Positions 9,340 through 19,200 of a stretch of DNA of 64,000 nucleotides are shown here, piece by piece. This DNA is from Fontibacter flavus. GTDB taxonomy: Bacteria > Bacteroidota > Bacteroidia > Cytophagales > Cyclobacteriaceae. A model generated the notes under the pieces. The model ran no database searches. It saw nothing but the letters and a program-made list of their open reading frames with translations, and was not told where the DNA came from. Position numbers and translations under genes: made by a program. The first letter of the stretch is position 1. The number at the start of each line of letters is the position of its first letter. The stretch is taken from assembly GCF_042432905.1 (NCBI RefSeq), contig NZ_JBHLWI010000037.1:62001-126000 (forward strand). The letters are read 5' to 3'.

Positions 9340-10443
9340 ATGTTTAGAAGACTTCTTTCTCTGTTTATTCCCCTTATTATGGTTTTTTTCTCCTGTTCAG
9401 AAAAGGAAGAACCGGATAATGGCCCTTCTAATTTATATTTCCCCCCTTTATCAGGGAATACCTGGGAGACTTTGGATACCCAAGGTCTCAATTGGAACCT
9501 TCAGGAACTGAACAGATTGGATGATTTGCTTGAAGCTAATGGTACAAGGGCTTTCATTCTATTGAAAAAAGGGAAAATTGTCAGAGAGGTTTATTTCGGT
9601 TCCCGACTGGCAAGCAATCAACCATATGATCAAAACTCCCTTTGGTATTGGGCGTCAGCGGGGAAAGCATTGACCGCTACTTTGGTTTGTCTTGCCCAAG
9701 AAGAAGGCAAATTGGATTTAAATGAGCCGTCTTCAACATATTTAGGCCAGGGCTGGACTTCTTTGACCATGACCCAAGAGCGTGAAATAACCATTTGGCA
9801 CCAATTGACCATGACCACAGGCTTGGATGACAGAGTGGGTGATAGGGATGATTTCAGTTCTGACAACCTGAAGTTTTTAGCAAAACCCGGAAGCAGATGG
9901 GCTTATCACAATGCTCCCTACACCTTATTGGATAAGGTGGTTGAAAGAGCTACAGATATGTCATTTTCGGATTATTTTAATCAGAAGTTAGCATCGAAGA
10001 TTGGAATGACGGGTTCTTGGCAAAAGGTTGGCTTCAATAATGTCTTTTTCAGCAATTCCCGGTCCATGGCCAGGTTTGGACTGTTGATATTGGCCAATGG
10101 AGAATGGGATGGTCAAAAAGTGATACAGGATAAAAGGTACCTCGAGCAAATGGTTAATACTTCCCAGCAGCTAAATAACAGTTACGGCTACCTTTGGTGG
10201 TTAAATGGAAAAAATTCATTTATGCTGCCTACGATTCAGAATGTGTTTCAGGGTTCTTGGGCTCCCAATGCCCCAGGTGATATGTTCTGTGGTCTTGGCA
10301 GGGATGGCCAGTACGTATGCATTATACCTTCTATGGAACTTGTAATGGTCAGGCTGGGGGAAAGCCCTGATCAATCTTTGGTCCCTTTTATGTTCCTCGA
10401 TGAAATCTGGCAACAATTGAATAAAGTTTTGCCTAAAATGTAA
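9340..10443 (+). CDS. Serine hydrolase lipoprotein, beta-lactamase class C / esterase family
   Basis: This is a penicillin-binding-protein-like hydrolase, probably an esterase or D-peptidase anchored as a lipoprotein. The ATG at 9340 gives a lipoprotein signal with Cys about residue 19 (MVFFSC); an in-frame TTG four codons upstream is less likely. The catalytic SxxK is SAGK (about residues 106-109). YHN, in RWAYHNAPY, supplies the YxN motif. The domain runs to the C-terminus with SYGYLWW-type elements usual for the family. It is monocistronic by spacing. Family members have very varied substrates, so beta-lactam hydrolysis should not be assumed. Confidence 0.85.
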   Translation: MFRRLLSLFIPLIMVFFSCSEKEEPDNGPSNLYFPPLSGNTWETLDTQGLNWNLQELNRLDDLLEANGTRAFILLKKGKIVREVYFGSRLASNQPYDQNSLWYWASAGKALTATLVCLAQEEGKLDLNEPSSTYLGQGWTSLTMTQEREITIWHQLTMTTGLDDRVGDRDDFSSDNLKFLAKPGSRWAYHNAPYTLLDKVVERATDMSFSDYFNQKLASKIGMTGSWQKVGFNNVFFSNSRSMARFGLLILANGEWDGQKVIQDKRYLEQMVNTSQQLNNSYGYLWWLNGKNSFMLPTIQNVFQGSWAPNAPGDMFCGLGRDGQYVCIIPSMELVMVRLGESPDQSLVPFMFLDEIWQQLNKVLPKM

Positions 10444-10655
10444 AAATTTTCATTCTGTACTATTCTTGGCTTTTGGACTTAATTTTGGTTCAAAAGAGAT
10501 AATGAAGTCTTTTATCCTGCGATTCTGAATTTTTTAAAAGAAACAATTTCTTACTGTAAGTGCTCATGTTTTGGAATGATCAATATCATCATTGTTTACT
10601 AAGTTTTCTTTAAAATGATTTGTATCTTAGTCGTAATACCAAAATAACAAGTTCC

Positions 10656-12074
10656 ATGAGCAAAAAGAAAGAATACAGCTTGTTTGATGATGTATGTGGT
10701 TTCGTGGATGAAGCTGCTAAGTATATGGATGTACATCCAGGACTTCTCGAACAGATTAAGCAATGTAATAGCATCTATAAGTTTAACTTCCCTTTGAGGA
10801 ATGATGACGGGAGTTATGAAGTCATTACTGGTTACAGGATTCAGCACTCACAGCATAAGCTCCCAGCTAAGGGAGGGATTAGGTATAGTACCCATGTCAA
10901 TGAGGAAGAGGTGAAAGGTCTGGCTGCATTGATGACTTATAAATGTGCCTTGGTGAATGTCCCGTTCGGTGGAGCGAAAGGCGGCGTGTCTATAGATCCA
11001 TTGAATTACAATGAGCACCAACTGGAAAGAATTACAAGAAGGTATACTGCTGAGCTGATCAAAAAGAAGTTTATAGGTCCTGCCATAGATGTACCTGCGC
11101 CGGATTATGGTACAGGAGCGAGGGAAATGGCCTGGATTGTGGATACTTTCGAAGCTTTTAACCCCGAATTGATCAATGCAAAAGGTTGTGTTACAGGAAA
11201 GCCTTTGTCGCAGCATGGAATTGATGGCAGAACTGAAGCGACTGGACAAGGTGTATTCTTCGGAATCAGGGAAGCAGTCAATGTAGAGGAGGATATGGCA
11301 GCTTTGGGACTGAAGCCGGGTCTGAAAGATAAAACAGTGATTGTTCAGGGCTTGGGTAATGTAGGGTATTATTCCGCCAAATATATCAGTGAAGCAGGAG
11401 CCAAGGTTGTTGGAGTAGCAGAGTGGAATGGGGGTATCTGGGATGAGCATGGAATAGATATCGAGGCGCTTAAGCAGTACCAAGTCAAGAACAAAGGTTT
11501 TAAAGGTTATCCCAAGGGAGAATTTATCAAGGAAAGTAAAGAGTTATTGACTTATCCTTGTGATATTTTGGTGCCTGCTGCACTGGAAAACCAGATTACC
11601 ATGGAAAATGCGGATAAAATTCAGGCAAAAATTATAGGTGAAGCAGCCAACGGTCCAGTTACCCAGGAAGCTGAAAAAATCCTTTTGAAAAAAGGCAAAT
11701 TGGTCATTCCTGATATGTACCTCAATGCGGGAGGGGTGACTGTTTCTTATTTTGAGTGGCTCAAAAACCTTTCCAGGGTTTCATTTGGAAAGTTGGAAAA
11801 GCGCTATGATATGGAGAAATACAGGAAGTTGCTGAGCACCATAGAAAATGCCACTGGTGAGGAATTTACTGATATTGAAAGGGATGCTTTGATCCGTGGT
11901 GCATCTGAGCGGGATTTGGTGTTGTCAGGATTGGAAGAAACCATGGTGACCTCTTATCAGGCACTTAATCAAAAAAGAAAAGAGAAAAACATACAGAGTT
12001 TGAGAACAGCAGCTTTTATTCTAGCGCTTGAGCGAATTGTGATCAGCTATACTGATTTGGGTATTTTCCCGTAA
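10656..12074 (+). CDS. Glu/Leu/Phe/Val dehydrogenase, probable glutamate dehydrogenase
   Basis: This oxidoreductase interconverts glutamate and 2-oxoglutarate plus ammonia. The ATG at 10656 gives MSKKKEYSLF and 472 residues; an upstream TTG at 10620 is unlikely. The N-terminal dimerisation/substrate domain contains GGIRYS and the active-site Lys region MTYKCALVNVPFGGAKGGV. PAPDYGTGAREMAWI supplies the catalytic Asp region. The Rossmann domain shows the GLGNVG nucleotide motif, and NAGGVTVSYFEW follows. The C-terminal extension of about 60 residues fits a Bacteroidota subgroup. It is followed at once by a strong bidirectional terminator. Confidence 0.9.
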   Translation: MSKKKEYSLFDDVCGFVDEAAKYMDVHPGLLEQIKQCNSIYKFNFPLRNDDGSYEVITGYRIQHSQHKLPAKGGIRYSTHVNEEEVKGLAALMTYKCALVNVPFGGAKGGVSIDPLNYNEHQLERITRRYTAELIKKKFIGPAIDVPAPDYGTGAREMAWIVDTFEAFNPELINAKGCVTGKPLSQHGIDGRTEATGQGVFFGIREAVNVEEDMAALGLKPGLKDKTVIVQGLGNVGYYSAKYISEAGAKVVGVAEWNGGIWDEHGIDIEALKQYQVKNKGFKGYPKGEFIKESKELLTYPCDILVPAALENQITMENADKIQAKIIGEAANGPVTQEAEKILLKKGKLVIPDMYLNAGGVTVSYFEWLKNLSRVSFGKLEKRYDMEKYRKLLSTIENATGEEFTDIERDALIRGASERDLVLSGLEETMVTSYQALNQKRKEKNIQSLRTAAFILALERIVISYTDLGIFP

Positions 12075-12091
12075 TTGTCAGTGGAGAGTGG

Positions 12092-12133
12092 AAAACAAAA
12101 AAGAGGTGGCTTAGTTCACCTCTTTTTTGTTTT
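12092..12133. terminator. Bidirectional terminator between gdh and the alpha/beta hydrolase
   Basis: A perfect 17-bp inverted repeat (12092-12108 with 12117-12133; core AAGAGGTG / CACCTCTT) has an 8-base loop. A-rich and T-rich arms on each side let it end both converging genes. It overlaps the stop codon of the minus-strand gene. Confidence 0.9.
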
Positions 12134-12920
12134 TCACCAAATGATGAAAAGTTTCTTCGATCAGGGTATTATGCCCACAGGGAAGTTCAATCGTGACAAT
12201 TTGTGGGATTTTAGAACTAAATCTATTTAGGTTTTTGGTTGTGATCATAGCGTCATAAGTGCCTGTCACCAAGGTTACCGGTGTTTTATTTAACCTCAAA
12301 TGATTGATGATTTGACCAAGGTTAGGTTTTAAAGGTTTGAAGACATTCCATGTAAAATACACCTGTGCCCTCATCGTCCGGGAGTGCATTTGTGACTTTA
12401 CAAACTTGATCAGTGAATTTTGTAAAAGGCCAATACTGTGAAGAACGTCCATGGTTTTAAAAAAACGTTCAGGATGGAATACCACATGTTTAAAAAGCCT
12501 GTTTAGGATTCCTGGAAAGGTGGCCATATTGTACCAGAACCCGGTCTTGATCCCATCAGGGGCCATTAAGAGGAGTGACTGGGTAAGGTTAGGAAAAATT
12601 TCATAGGTAATCAGGCAAAATTTGCCTCCCATACTGTATCCTATCAAATGGAATTTTTCAAAATTTTCTTTTGTCATTAATTGGAGAATGATTTCACGCC
12701 AAATCTCTTTAGTCAGTTTTTGGTGAACTGATTTCCAACTGCTTTGACCATGATAAAACATATCAAAAACTATAAAGCAGTCATCTTTACCTCTCAAAGG
12801 TAAGTATGGTTCATAGGCTTTCATATTTTGTCCGAAGCCATGAAAAAGTAAATAGATGTTTTTACCGGATCCATGTTTTTCGTAAGCCAAGTGGCCAAAG
12901 CTGGTTTCCAGAAATACCAT
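12111..12920 (-). CDS. Alpha/beta hydrolase
   Basis: This is a 269-residue single-domain alpha/beta hydrolase with no signal peptide, so probably cytoplasmic. The oxyanion-region motif is LLFHGFGQN, the nucleophile elbow is GYSMGG, and the catalytic His is probably in CGHNTLIEE near the C-terminus. The Asp in VTGTYDAM completes the triad. The start is the ATG at 12920 (MVFLETSFG); a TTG two codons upstream is less likely. It stands alone, converging on gdh and divergent from the efflux operon. The substrate is unknown. Confidence 0.82.
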   Translation of the reverse strand: MVFLETSFGHLAYEKHGSGKNIYLLFHGFGQNMKAYEPYLPLRGKDDCFIVFDMFYHGQSSWKSVHQKLTKEIWREIILQLMTKENFEKFHLIGYSMGGKFCLITYEIFPNLTQSLLLMAPDGIKTGFWYNMATFPGILNRLFKHVVFHPERFFKTMDVLHSIGLLQNSLIKFVKSQMHSRTMRAQVYFTWNVFKPLKPNLGQIINHLRLNKTPVTLVTGTYDAMITTKNLNRFSSKIPQIVTIELPCGHNTLIEETFHHLVKNKKEVN

Positions 12921-13144
12921 AATCAAATAAAATTATTGTCTGCTAAAGTTAAAATTAATGAGTCAAAATTCTTTAGATATCTATTTTAAAGTTTAATATT
13001 TTGATTTTGTGAATTAAATTGTTTTTTTATAATGTTTTTAGTTCTGATTTCATGTTTTGCCGAAATAAAATTTCTTTAAAAAACCTAAGAAACTTTGAAC
13101 TTTCCAATAGTTTCCTGAGTTTTGCATCAGAATTTGAAATAACT

Positions 13145-13765
13145 TTGGAGACAAGAGAGAAAATTATTGAGGCTGCCAAAGAGCAGTTTATGCAGTATGG
13201 CGTAAGGTCTGTGACAATGGATGACTTAGCCAGATTAGCGGGGGTTTCGAAGAAAACGATTTATCAGGAGTTTTCGGATAAGAACCAACTGGTTTTCGAT
13301 ACTTTTTCTTCAGCACTGAAGCAGGATATCGAGAAAATGGAAACTTTGCCCAAGGTCAAAGATGGTGTGATTGAGCATTTGGTCGGTCTTACTAATTACA
13401 TCAGGAAAAGATTTGCTTCACTCAATCCCTATGTATTGAATGAAGTACAGCGTTATTTTCCGCAATCCTGGAAATTGTTCGAGGATTTTAAGCAAGAGCA
13501 TGTCATCAAGGGTATTAAGGAATTATTGGAAAAAGGCAAGGAAGAAGGCTATTTCCGACCTGAGATCAACACTGAAATAATAGCAACGATGCGTCTTGAG
13601 CAGATGATGGCCATATTTGATCCGATAAAGTTCCCACCATCTAAGTACAATCCGGTGGATTTACAGATTGAAGTATTTGAACATTTCCTTTATGGAATTT
13701 TTACAGAAAAAGGAAGAGAAGCTTACCTAAACCAAAAAAACACAGTTAATGAAAACCACAATTAA
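13145..13765 (+). CDS. TetR-family repressor of the RND efflux operon
   Basis: This is a DNA-binding regulator with an N-terminal helix-turn-helix. The segment METREKIIEAAKEQFMQYG is followed by VTMDDLARLAGVSKKTIYQEFSDK, the TetR recognition-helix pattern. A ligand-binding helical domain follows. The start is uncertain. The frame is open from 13019, but the first 40 codons look non-coding. TTG at 13145 gives a normal TetR length of 206 residues; ATG at 13052 is an alternative. The tolC-like gene starts inside its last codons (13749), so the two are translationally coupled. It probably represses its own operon and responds to an exported compound. Confidence 0.8.
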   Translation: METREKIIEAAKEQFMQYGVRSVTMDDLARLAGVSKKTIYQEFSDKNQLVFDTFSSALKQDIEKMETLPKVKDGVIEHLVGLTNYIRKRFASLNPYVLNEVQRYFPQSWKLFEDFKQEHVIKGIKELLEKGKEEGYFRPEINTEIIATMRLEQMMAIFDPIKFPPSKYNPVDLQIEVFEHFLYGIFTEKGREAYLNQKNTVNENHN

Positions 13766-15134
13766 AATGCTTTTCAGGATTTCGGTTTTCCTGATTGCTA
13801 TTTTATCTCCTTTTCATCTCATCGCCCAGAAGGTGGTTGAATTGTCCTTGGAGGAAAGTTTAAGATATGCTTTGGAAAATAATGTGGATGCGAAAAATGC
13901 CCAATTGGAGGTGTTGATTTCCAAAGGTATTATTGGAGAAAACAGAGCTGCTGGATTGCCACAGATCACCGGTTCATTTGAAATGACAAAAAACCTCCAA
14001 CCTCCCTTACTTATTTTACCGGCCGAGGCAGGGAGTGTCATTGGTGGAGGCAATGGGGATCCTGATCAGGGAAGTGGCCCTTCTGACATTACAGTAATAC
14101 CTTTTGCTGTTAATTATCAGTCATCGCTTGCTTTCAATTTGGAGCAGATGATTTTCAATGGTTCATATTTTGTTGGACTTAAAGCAGCTAAGACCTTAAA
14201 ATCACTTACTGAATTTGATAGGTTGAAAACCGAGATTGAAGTAAAAGAAGCGGTGAAGAAAGCTTATTACACAGTCTTGATCAATGAGGAAAGAAAATTA
14301 TTGGTCGAAGCTAATTTAGAAAGGGTCAAAGCATTGTTGAAGGAAACAGAAGAGCTCTATAATGTCGGATTTGTGGAAAAATTGGATGTTAGTAGAGTCA
14401 AAGTCCAAACTAATAACCTGATTTCTGAACAGGAAAAAATTAAAGCAGCTTTGGATATCAGCAAGGAGATCCTAAAGATCCAAATGGGTATGCCTTTATC
14501 AGTCGATATTCAAATATCCTCTCGTCTTTCAGACCTTGAAGCTTTAGGAGATATGAACTCATTGCTAGCAGAAAATGGCTCAAAAAGAGTTGAAATAGAC
14601 CAAATCACCACGAATCTTGATTTGGTCAGATTGGATTTGAAAAATAACCAAGTTCAGTATATCCCAAATATTTCAGCTTTTGGAACATTCCAGAGGGTAA
14701 CCGGTGCACAGGCCCTCAATACTATTTTTGATTCCCAAAGGTGGTTTTCTTCTTCTTTTGTGGGATTGAGGATGTCAATACCAATCTTTGATGGTTTAAG
14801 AAAAAGCTATAGAATACAGCAGAATAGAGTTCAGCTAAGACAACTGGAAAATCAAAGATTTTTTGTTGAAGAAAATGTTGAATTGGAAAAATTTCAATCC
14901 AGAACAAACCTCGTCAATTCGATTAGGACTTTAGAAGTTCAGAAAGAAAACAGGGAATTGGCTATGGAAGTTTTCAATATGACCAAAATAAAATATAGTG
15001 AAGGAGTGGGTTCCAACCTTGAAGTAGTGGAAGCAGATTCTGCGCTTAAAGAGGCAGAAACCAATTACTTCTCTGCACTTTACGATGCTTTAATAGCCAA
15101 AGTGGATCTAGAAAAAGCATTAGGAATACTATAA
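13749..15134 (+). CDS. TolC-family outer-membrane efflux protein
   Basis: This outer-membrane channel of the tripartite pump has 461 residues. A signal peptide ends at LIAQ (about residue 26). Two repeated OEP domains follow, with the typical SLEESLRYALENN start and long coiled-coil helices (about 190-260 and 375-455). The motif VGFVEKLDVSRVKVQ in the first half matches GVGSNLEVVEADSALKEAE in the second, the internal duplication expected of TolC proteins. It overlaps the regulator gene by 17 bases and is followed after 31 bases by the adaptor gene. Confidence 0.88.
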   Translation: MKTTIKMLFRISVFLIAILSPFHLIAQKVVELSLEESLRYALENNVDAKNAQLEVLISKGIIGENRAAGLPQITGSFEMTKNLQPPLLILPAEAGSVIGGGNGDPDQGSGPSDITVIPFAVNYQSSLAFNLEQMIFNGSYFVGLKAAKTLKSLTEFDRLKTEIEVKEAVKKAYYTVLINEERKLLVEANLERVKALLKETEELYNVGFVEKLDVSRVKVQTNNLISEQEKIKAALDISKEILKIQMGMPLSVDIQISSRLSDLEALGDMNSLLAENGSKRVEIDQITTNLDLVRLDLKNNQVQYIPNISAFGTFQRVTGAQALNTIFDSQRWFSSSFVGLRMSIPIFDGLRKSYRIQQNRVQLRQLENQRFFVEENVELEKFQSRTNLVNSIRTLEVQKENRELAMEVFNMTKIKYSEGVGSNLEVVEADSALKEAETNYFSALYDALIAKVDLEKALGIL

Positions 15135-15165
15135 CCAATTATTAAGCAAAATCTTAAAAACACAT

Positions 15166-16293
15166 ATGAAAACGAATTTTCAATTTTTAATCATTGCCCT
15201 ACTTCTATTGGTGGCTTCCTGTGGGGAGAAAGATGAACTGACTGCCAAGAAGGATGATTTGGCCAAAATGAAAAAAGAAGCATCTGAATTAAGAAGTTCA
15301 ATTGAGGCTTTGGAAAAGGAAATCGCGCAGCTTGATCCTGAATTTGCACTGGCCAACCGAAAAGCAGTGCTTATTTCTACTATAAAACCAACAGTGGGAC
15401 AGTTTGATCACTTTGTAGAAGTTACAGGATCTGTTTTATCCAAGAAAAATGTTTCCATTTCCGGAGAAGTTTCAGGAAGAATCCAGGAAATTTCCGCTGT
15501 TGAAGGCATGCGTGTATCCAAAGGTCAGGTTTTAGCGAGAGTGGATGCAGAGGCCATTCTTCGAAATATCGATGAGGTTCAAAAGCAACTAGAACTTGCA
15601 GTAATCATATTTGAAAAACAGGAAAGACTTTGGAATCAGCAGATCGGCACAGAGATTCAATATTTAGAGGCTAAAAACAGAAAAGAGTCTCTTGAAAAAA
15701 GTCTGGCGACATTGAAAACTCAGGAATCAAGAACATTGGTAAAAGCACCTTTTACCGGTACAGTGGAGTCGGTATTGGTGAGGACAGGAGAATTGGTGCA
15801 GCCAGGTACACCGATGTTCCAATTTGTAGGCGAAAGCGATTTGTTTATCGAAGCAGATGTCTCTGAAAGGTATGTGGGAATCGTCAACAAAGGCGATTCA
15901 GTGGAAATTACTTTCCCATCCATCAATCAGACTATGAGCACCAAAGTTTCGGCTGTAGGTTCTATTATCAATCAAAATAACAGAACTTTCAAGGTTGAAG
16001 TCTTTCTGCAGAATATGCCATTGGTGAAACCCAACATGATCTCAGTATTGAGAATCAAGGACTATGAAAGCAAGGAGGCCGTCATGGTGCCTAATTACCT
16101 GGTACTTCAGGACAATAAAGGAGATTATATCTTCAAAGTGGAAGACAATACCAGTAAGAAGCAATACATCAAAAGAGGTAAAACTTATAGGGAAATCACC
16201 GAAGTGTTGGAAGGTCTTACCGGACAGGAAACTTTGGTAGATAAAGGGTTCAGGGAAGTTGGTGATAATTTTATGGTAAACGTTGCCCAATAA
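15166..16293 (+). CDS. RND efflux periplasmic adaptor lipoprotein (HlyD/AcrA type)
   Basis: This 375-residue membrane-fusion protein bridges the RND pump and the TolC channel. It has a lipoprotein signal with Cys19 (LLVASCGEK) and an N-terminal coiled coil at about residues 25-60. A lipoyl half-motif (GRIQEISAVEGMRVSKGQVLARVD) and a short hairpin follow. The second lipoyl half (VKAPFTGTVESVLVRTGELVQPGTPMFQFV) and beta-barrel and membrane-proximal domains complete it. It ends 6 bases before the RND gene start. The extra N-terminal coiled coil before the lipoyl domain is common in Bacteroidota adaptors. Confidence 0.9.
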   Translation: MKTNFQFLIIALLLLVASCGEKDELTAKKDDLAKMKKEASELRSSIEALEKEIAQLDPEFALANRKAVLISTIKPTVGQFDHFVEVTGSVLSKKNVSISGEVSGRIQEISAVEGMRVSKGQVLARVDAEAILRNIDEVQKQLELAVIIFEKQERLWNQQIGTEIQYLEAKNRKESLEKSLATLKTQESRTLVKAPFTGTVESVLVRTGELVQPGTPMFQFVGESDLFIEADVSERYVGIVNKGDSVEITFPSINQTMSTKVSAVGSIINQNNRTFKVEVFLQNMPLVKPNMISVLRIKDYESKEAVMVPNYLVLQDNKGDYIFKVEDNTSKKQYIKRGKTYREITEVLEGLTGQETLVDKGFREVGDNFMVNVAQ

Positions 16294-16299
16294 TCGGTC

Positions 16300-19200
16300 A
16301 TGTCCAAAGGAGAAGAACAAAAAAACAAGGTTACCAGAGAGTTTGGATTGAGCTCCCTCTCGGTAGATAATCAGACTTCCGTCGTGATATTGGCGGTCAT
16401 TATTACAGTATTGGGGATTTTGGGCTACAAGACCATGCCCAAGGAAAGTTTTCCAGAGATTGTCATTCCTACAGTCTATGTAGGTACAGCCTATCCGGGC
16501 AACTCTCCTGTGGATATGGAAAACCTGATTACCAGACCTATTGAGAAGGAGCTTAAATCCATCAATAATGTCAAAAGTATCAAGTCCACTTCAGTCCAGG
16601 ATTTCTCTTCCATAGTGGTGGAATTCAATCCAGGTGTTGAGATTTCCAAGGCTATTCAGGACGTGAAGGATGCAGTTGATAAGTCCAAGAGTGAACTGCC
16701 TACGGACTTAGATCAGGAACCGGATGTGATTGAAGTCAATACTTCTGATTTTCCTATCATGAACGTTAATCTTTCCGGTAATTACACTGAGGAAGAGTTG
16801 AAAAAATTCGGGGAATTTCTGGAAGATGAAATCGAAAAACTCCCTGAAGTTTCCAAAGCAGAGCTTAGAGGTACAATTGAACGTGAGATCCGAATTGATG
16901 CTGACATCTATAAGATGGAAGCTATGGGGGTTTCTTTTGGAGATATTTCTGAAGCAATTTCCCAAGAAAACGTCACTATTTCCGGCGGTAATATTCTTGC
17001 CGGTGAATTTAGACGTTCTCTAAGGATCACTGGGGAATTCAAGTCACCCGATGAGCTCAATGGCATCATTATCAAAACAGAGAACAACCGAATCGTATAC
17101 CTGTCTGATGTGGCCGAAGTGACGGATACTTACAAGGAAAGGGAATCCTATGCCAGGAGTAACAAGCTTCCGGTGGTCACGGTCAATGTTGTGAAAAGAA
17201 GTGGTGAGAACCTATTGGATGCCTCCGATAAAATAAAAGACATTTTACAAAAAGCGCAAGCGGAGCGTTTTCCTAGTGATTTGGAGGTCAGCATCACCAA
17301 TGACCAGTCCAAGACAACACGTGCCCAGGTTAACGACCTTGAGAACTCCATTATTTTCGGGGTAATTTTAGTTGTGTTGGTATTGATGTTTTTCCTTGGC
17401 TTCCGAAATGCCCTTTTTGTAGGTATTGCGATTCCACTGTCCATGTTTATTTCATTTCTAGTTTTGAACTCTTTTGGCATTACCCTTAACCTTATGGTGC
17501 TTTTTGCCTTGATTCTGGCATTGGGGATGTTGGTGGACAACGGTATCGTGGTGGTAGAGAATATTTACCGATTGATGCAGGAAGGTATGAAGCCTGTACA
17601 GGCAGCAAAAGAAGGAGTAGGAGAGGTTGCTTGGCCGATCATTACTTCAACAGCTACTACTTTGGCGGCTTTCTTGCCACTGGCATTCTGGGATGATATT
17701 ATCGGTGAGTTTATGAAATACCTGCCGATTACGCTTATTATTGTACTTTCTTCATCTTTGTTTGTGGCCTTGGTGGTCAATCCTGTACTGACTTCCTTGT
17801 ATATGAAGATTCAGGATGTGGATGTGATCAAGCCGAAAAAGAAGAGTCTGATTGTAGCATTAGTCTTCGCAACAATGGCAATTATCAGTTATTTAGCTGG
17901 TTCCATGACTTTCGGAAACCTCTTTATGATTGCTGCTGTGCTGACCGTTTTCAATGTTTTTTTCTTAAGATCTGCGATCAGATGGTTTCAGAATGTCTTC
18001 CTGGTAAGAATGGAAGATTTGTATGAAAACACGCTTCACTTTGCGCTAAGAGGTAGAAATCCTTATTACTTCTTTGGAGGTGTGAATTTGTTGTTGGTTT
18101 TATCCATCGTGTTGCTGGGAATCAAGGCTCCAAAAGTGCTATTCTTTCCAGACAATCAGCCTTCTCTTGTCAATATCTTTATTGAAAATCCAATAGGAAC
18201 TGACATTGAAGCGACCAATACGTTTTTAATAGAGTTGGAAGACGAGATGTTGGAATTAATGGAACCATATAGTAGTGTAGTAGAATCTATCATTACGCAA
18301 GTGGGACAAGGTACAGGTGATCAATCTGAAGGACCAAGTATGGCCAATACCCCACATAAGGCAAAGATTACGATGAGCTTTGTGGAGTATCAGTATCGCC
18401 AAGGGGTTAATACCAATAAGATCATGGAAGAAATACGTGATTTGGTGGAAAAATATCCGGGTGTACTGATCACAGTAGATAAGCAGAGAAATGGCCCTCC
18501 AGTTGGTAAGGCTGTAAACATTGAGGTAAGTGGAGAAGATTTTCAAAAATTGATTGCTTTTGAAGATCAGTTTAAAGAATATCTCGGGTCTGCCAATATT
18601 CCAGGTATAGAGGAATTGAAATCCGACTTGGAATTGGGAAGCCCTGAAGTGATTTTGAAAATTGACAGAGAAAAGGCAAGAAGATTTGGATTGTCTACTT
18701 CTACGATCGCCAATGAGCTGAGAACAGCCTTGTTTGGGTTGGAAGTTTCCAAATTCAAGGAAGGAGAAGATGATTTTCCTATTCAGTTGAGATTGAAAGA
18801 TGAGTATCGATACGACCTTTCTTCACTGATCAATAAAAAAATAAATTTCAGGGACAAATTTGGCAACAAGAAGGAAGTTCCGATTTCTGCCGTAGCTGAA
18901 CTGGAATATGGATCTACTTATGGTTCGGTAAAAAGAAAAGACCTCAATAAAGTGATTTCCATTTTCTCCAACGTTACGGATGGGTATAACCCCACTGAAA
19001 TCAATAATCAGTTGAAGGATATGGTAGCCAATTTTGAAATCCCAGACGGTATTACAGTCAAATTTACAGGTGAGCAGGAAGAGCAGGCAAAATCCACAGC
19101 CTTTTTGATGAGAGCTTTATTTATAGCAGTTTCTGTAATATTTCTGATTATTGTTGCCCAGTTTAATTCAGTCACTACGCCATTTATTATTATGGCATCG

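Noticed and set aside
10848..11483. 211-codon minus-strand ORF inside gdh
   Set aside because: It is the shadow of a conserved coding gene on the plus strand and has no family features.
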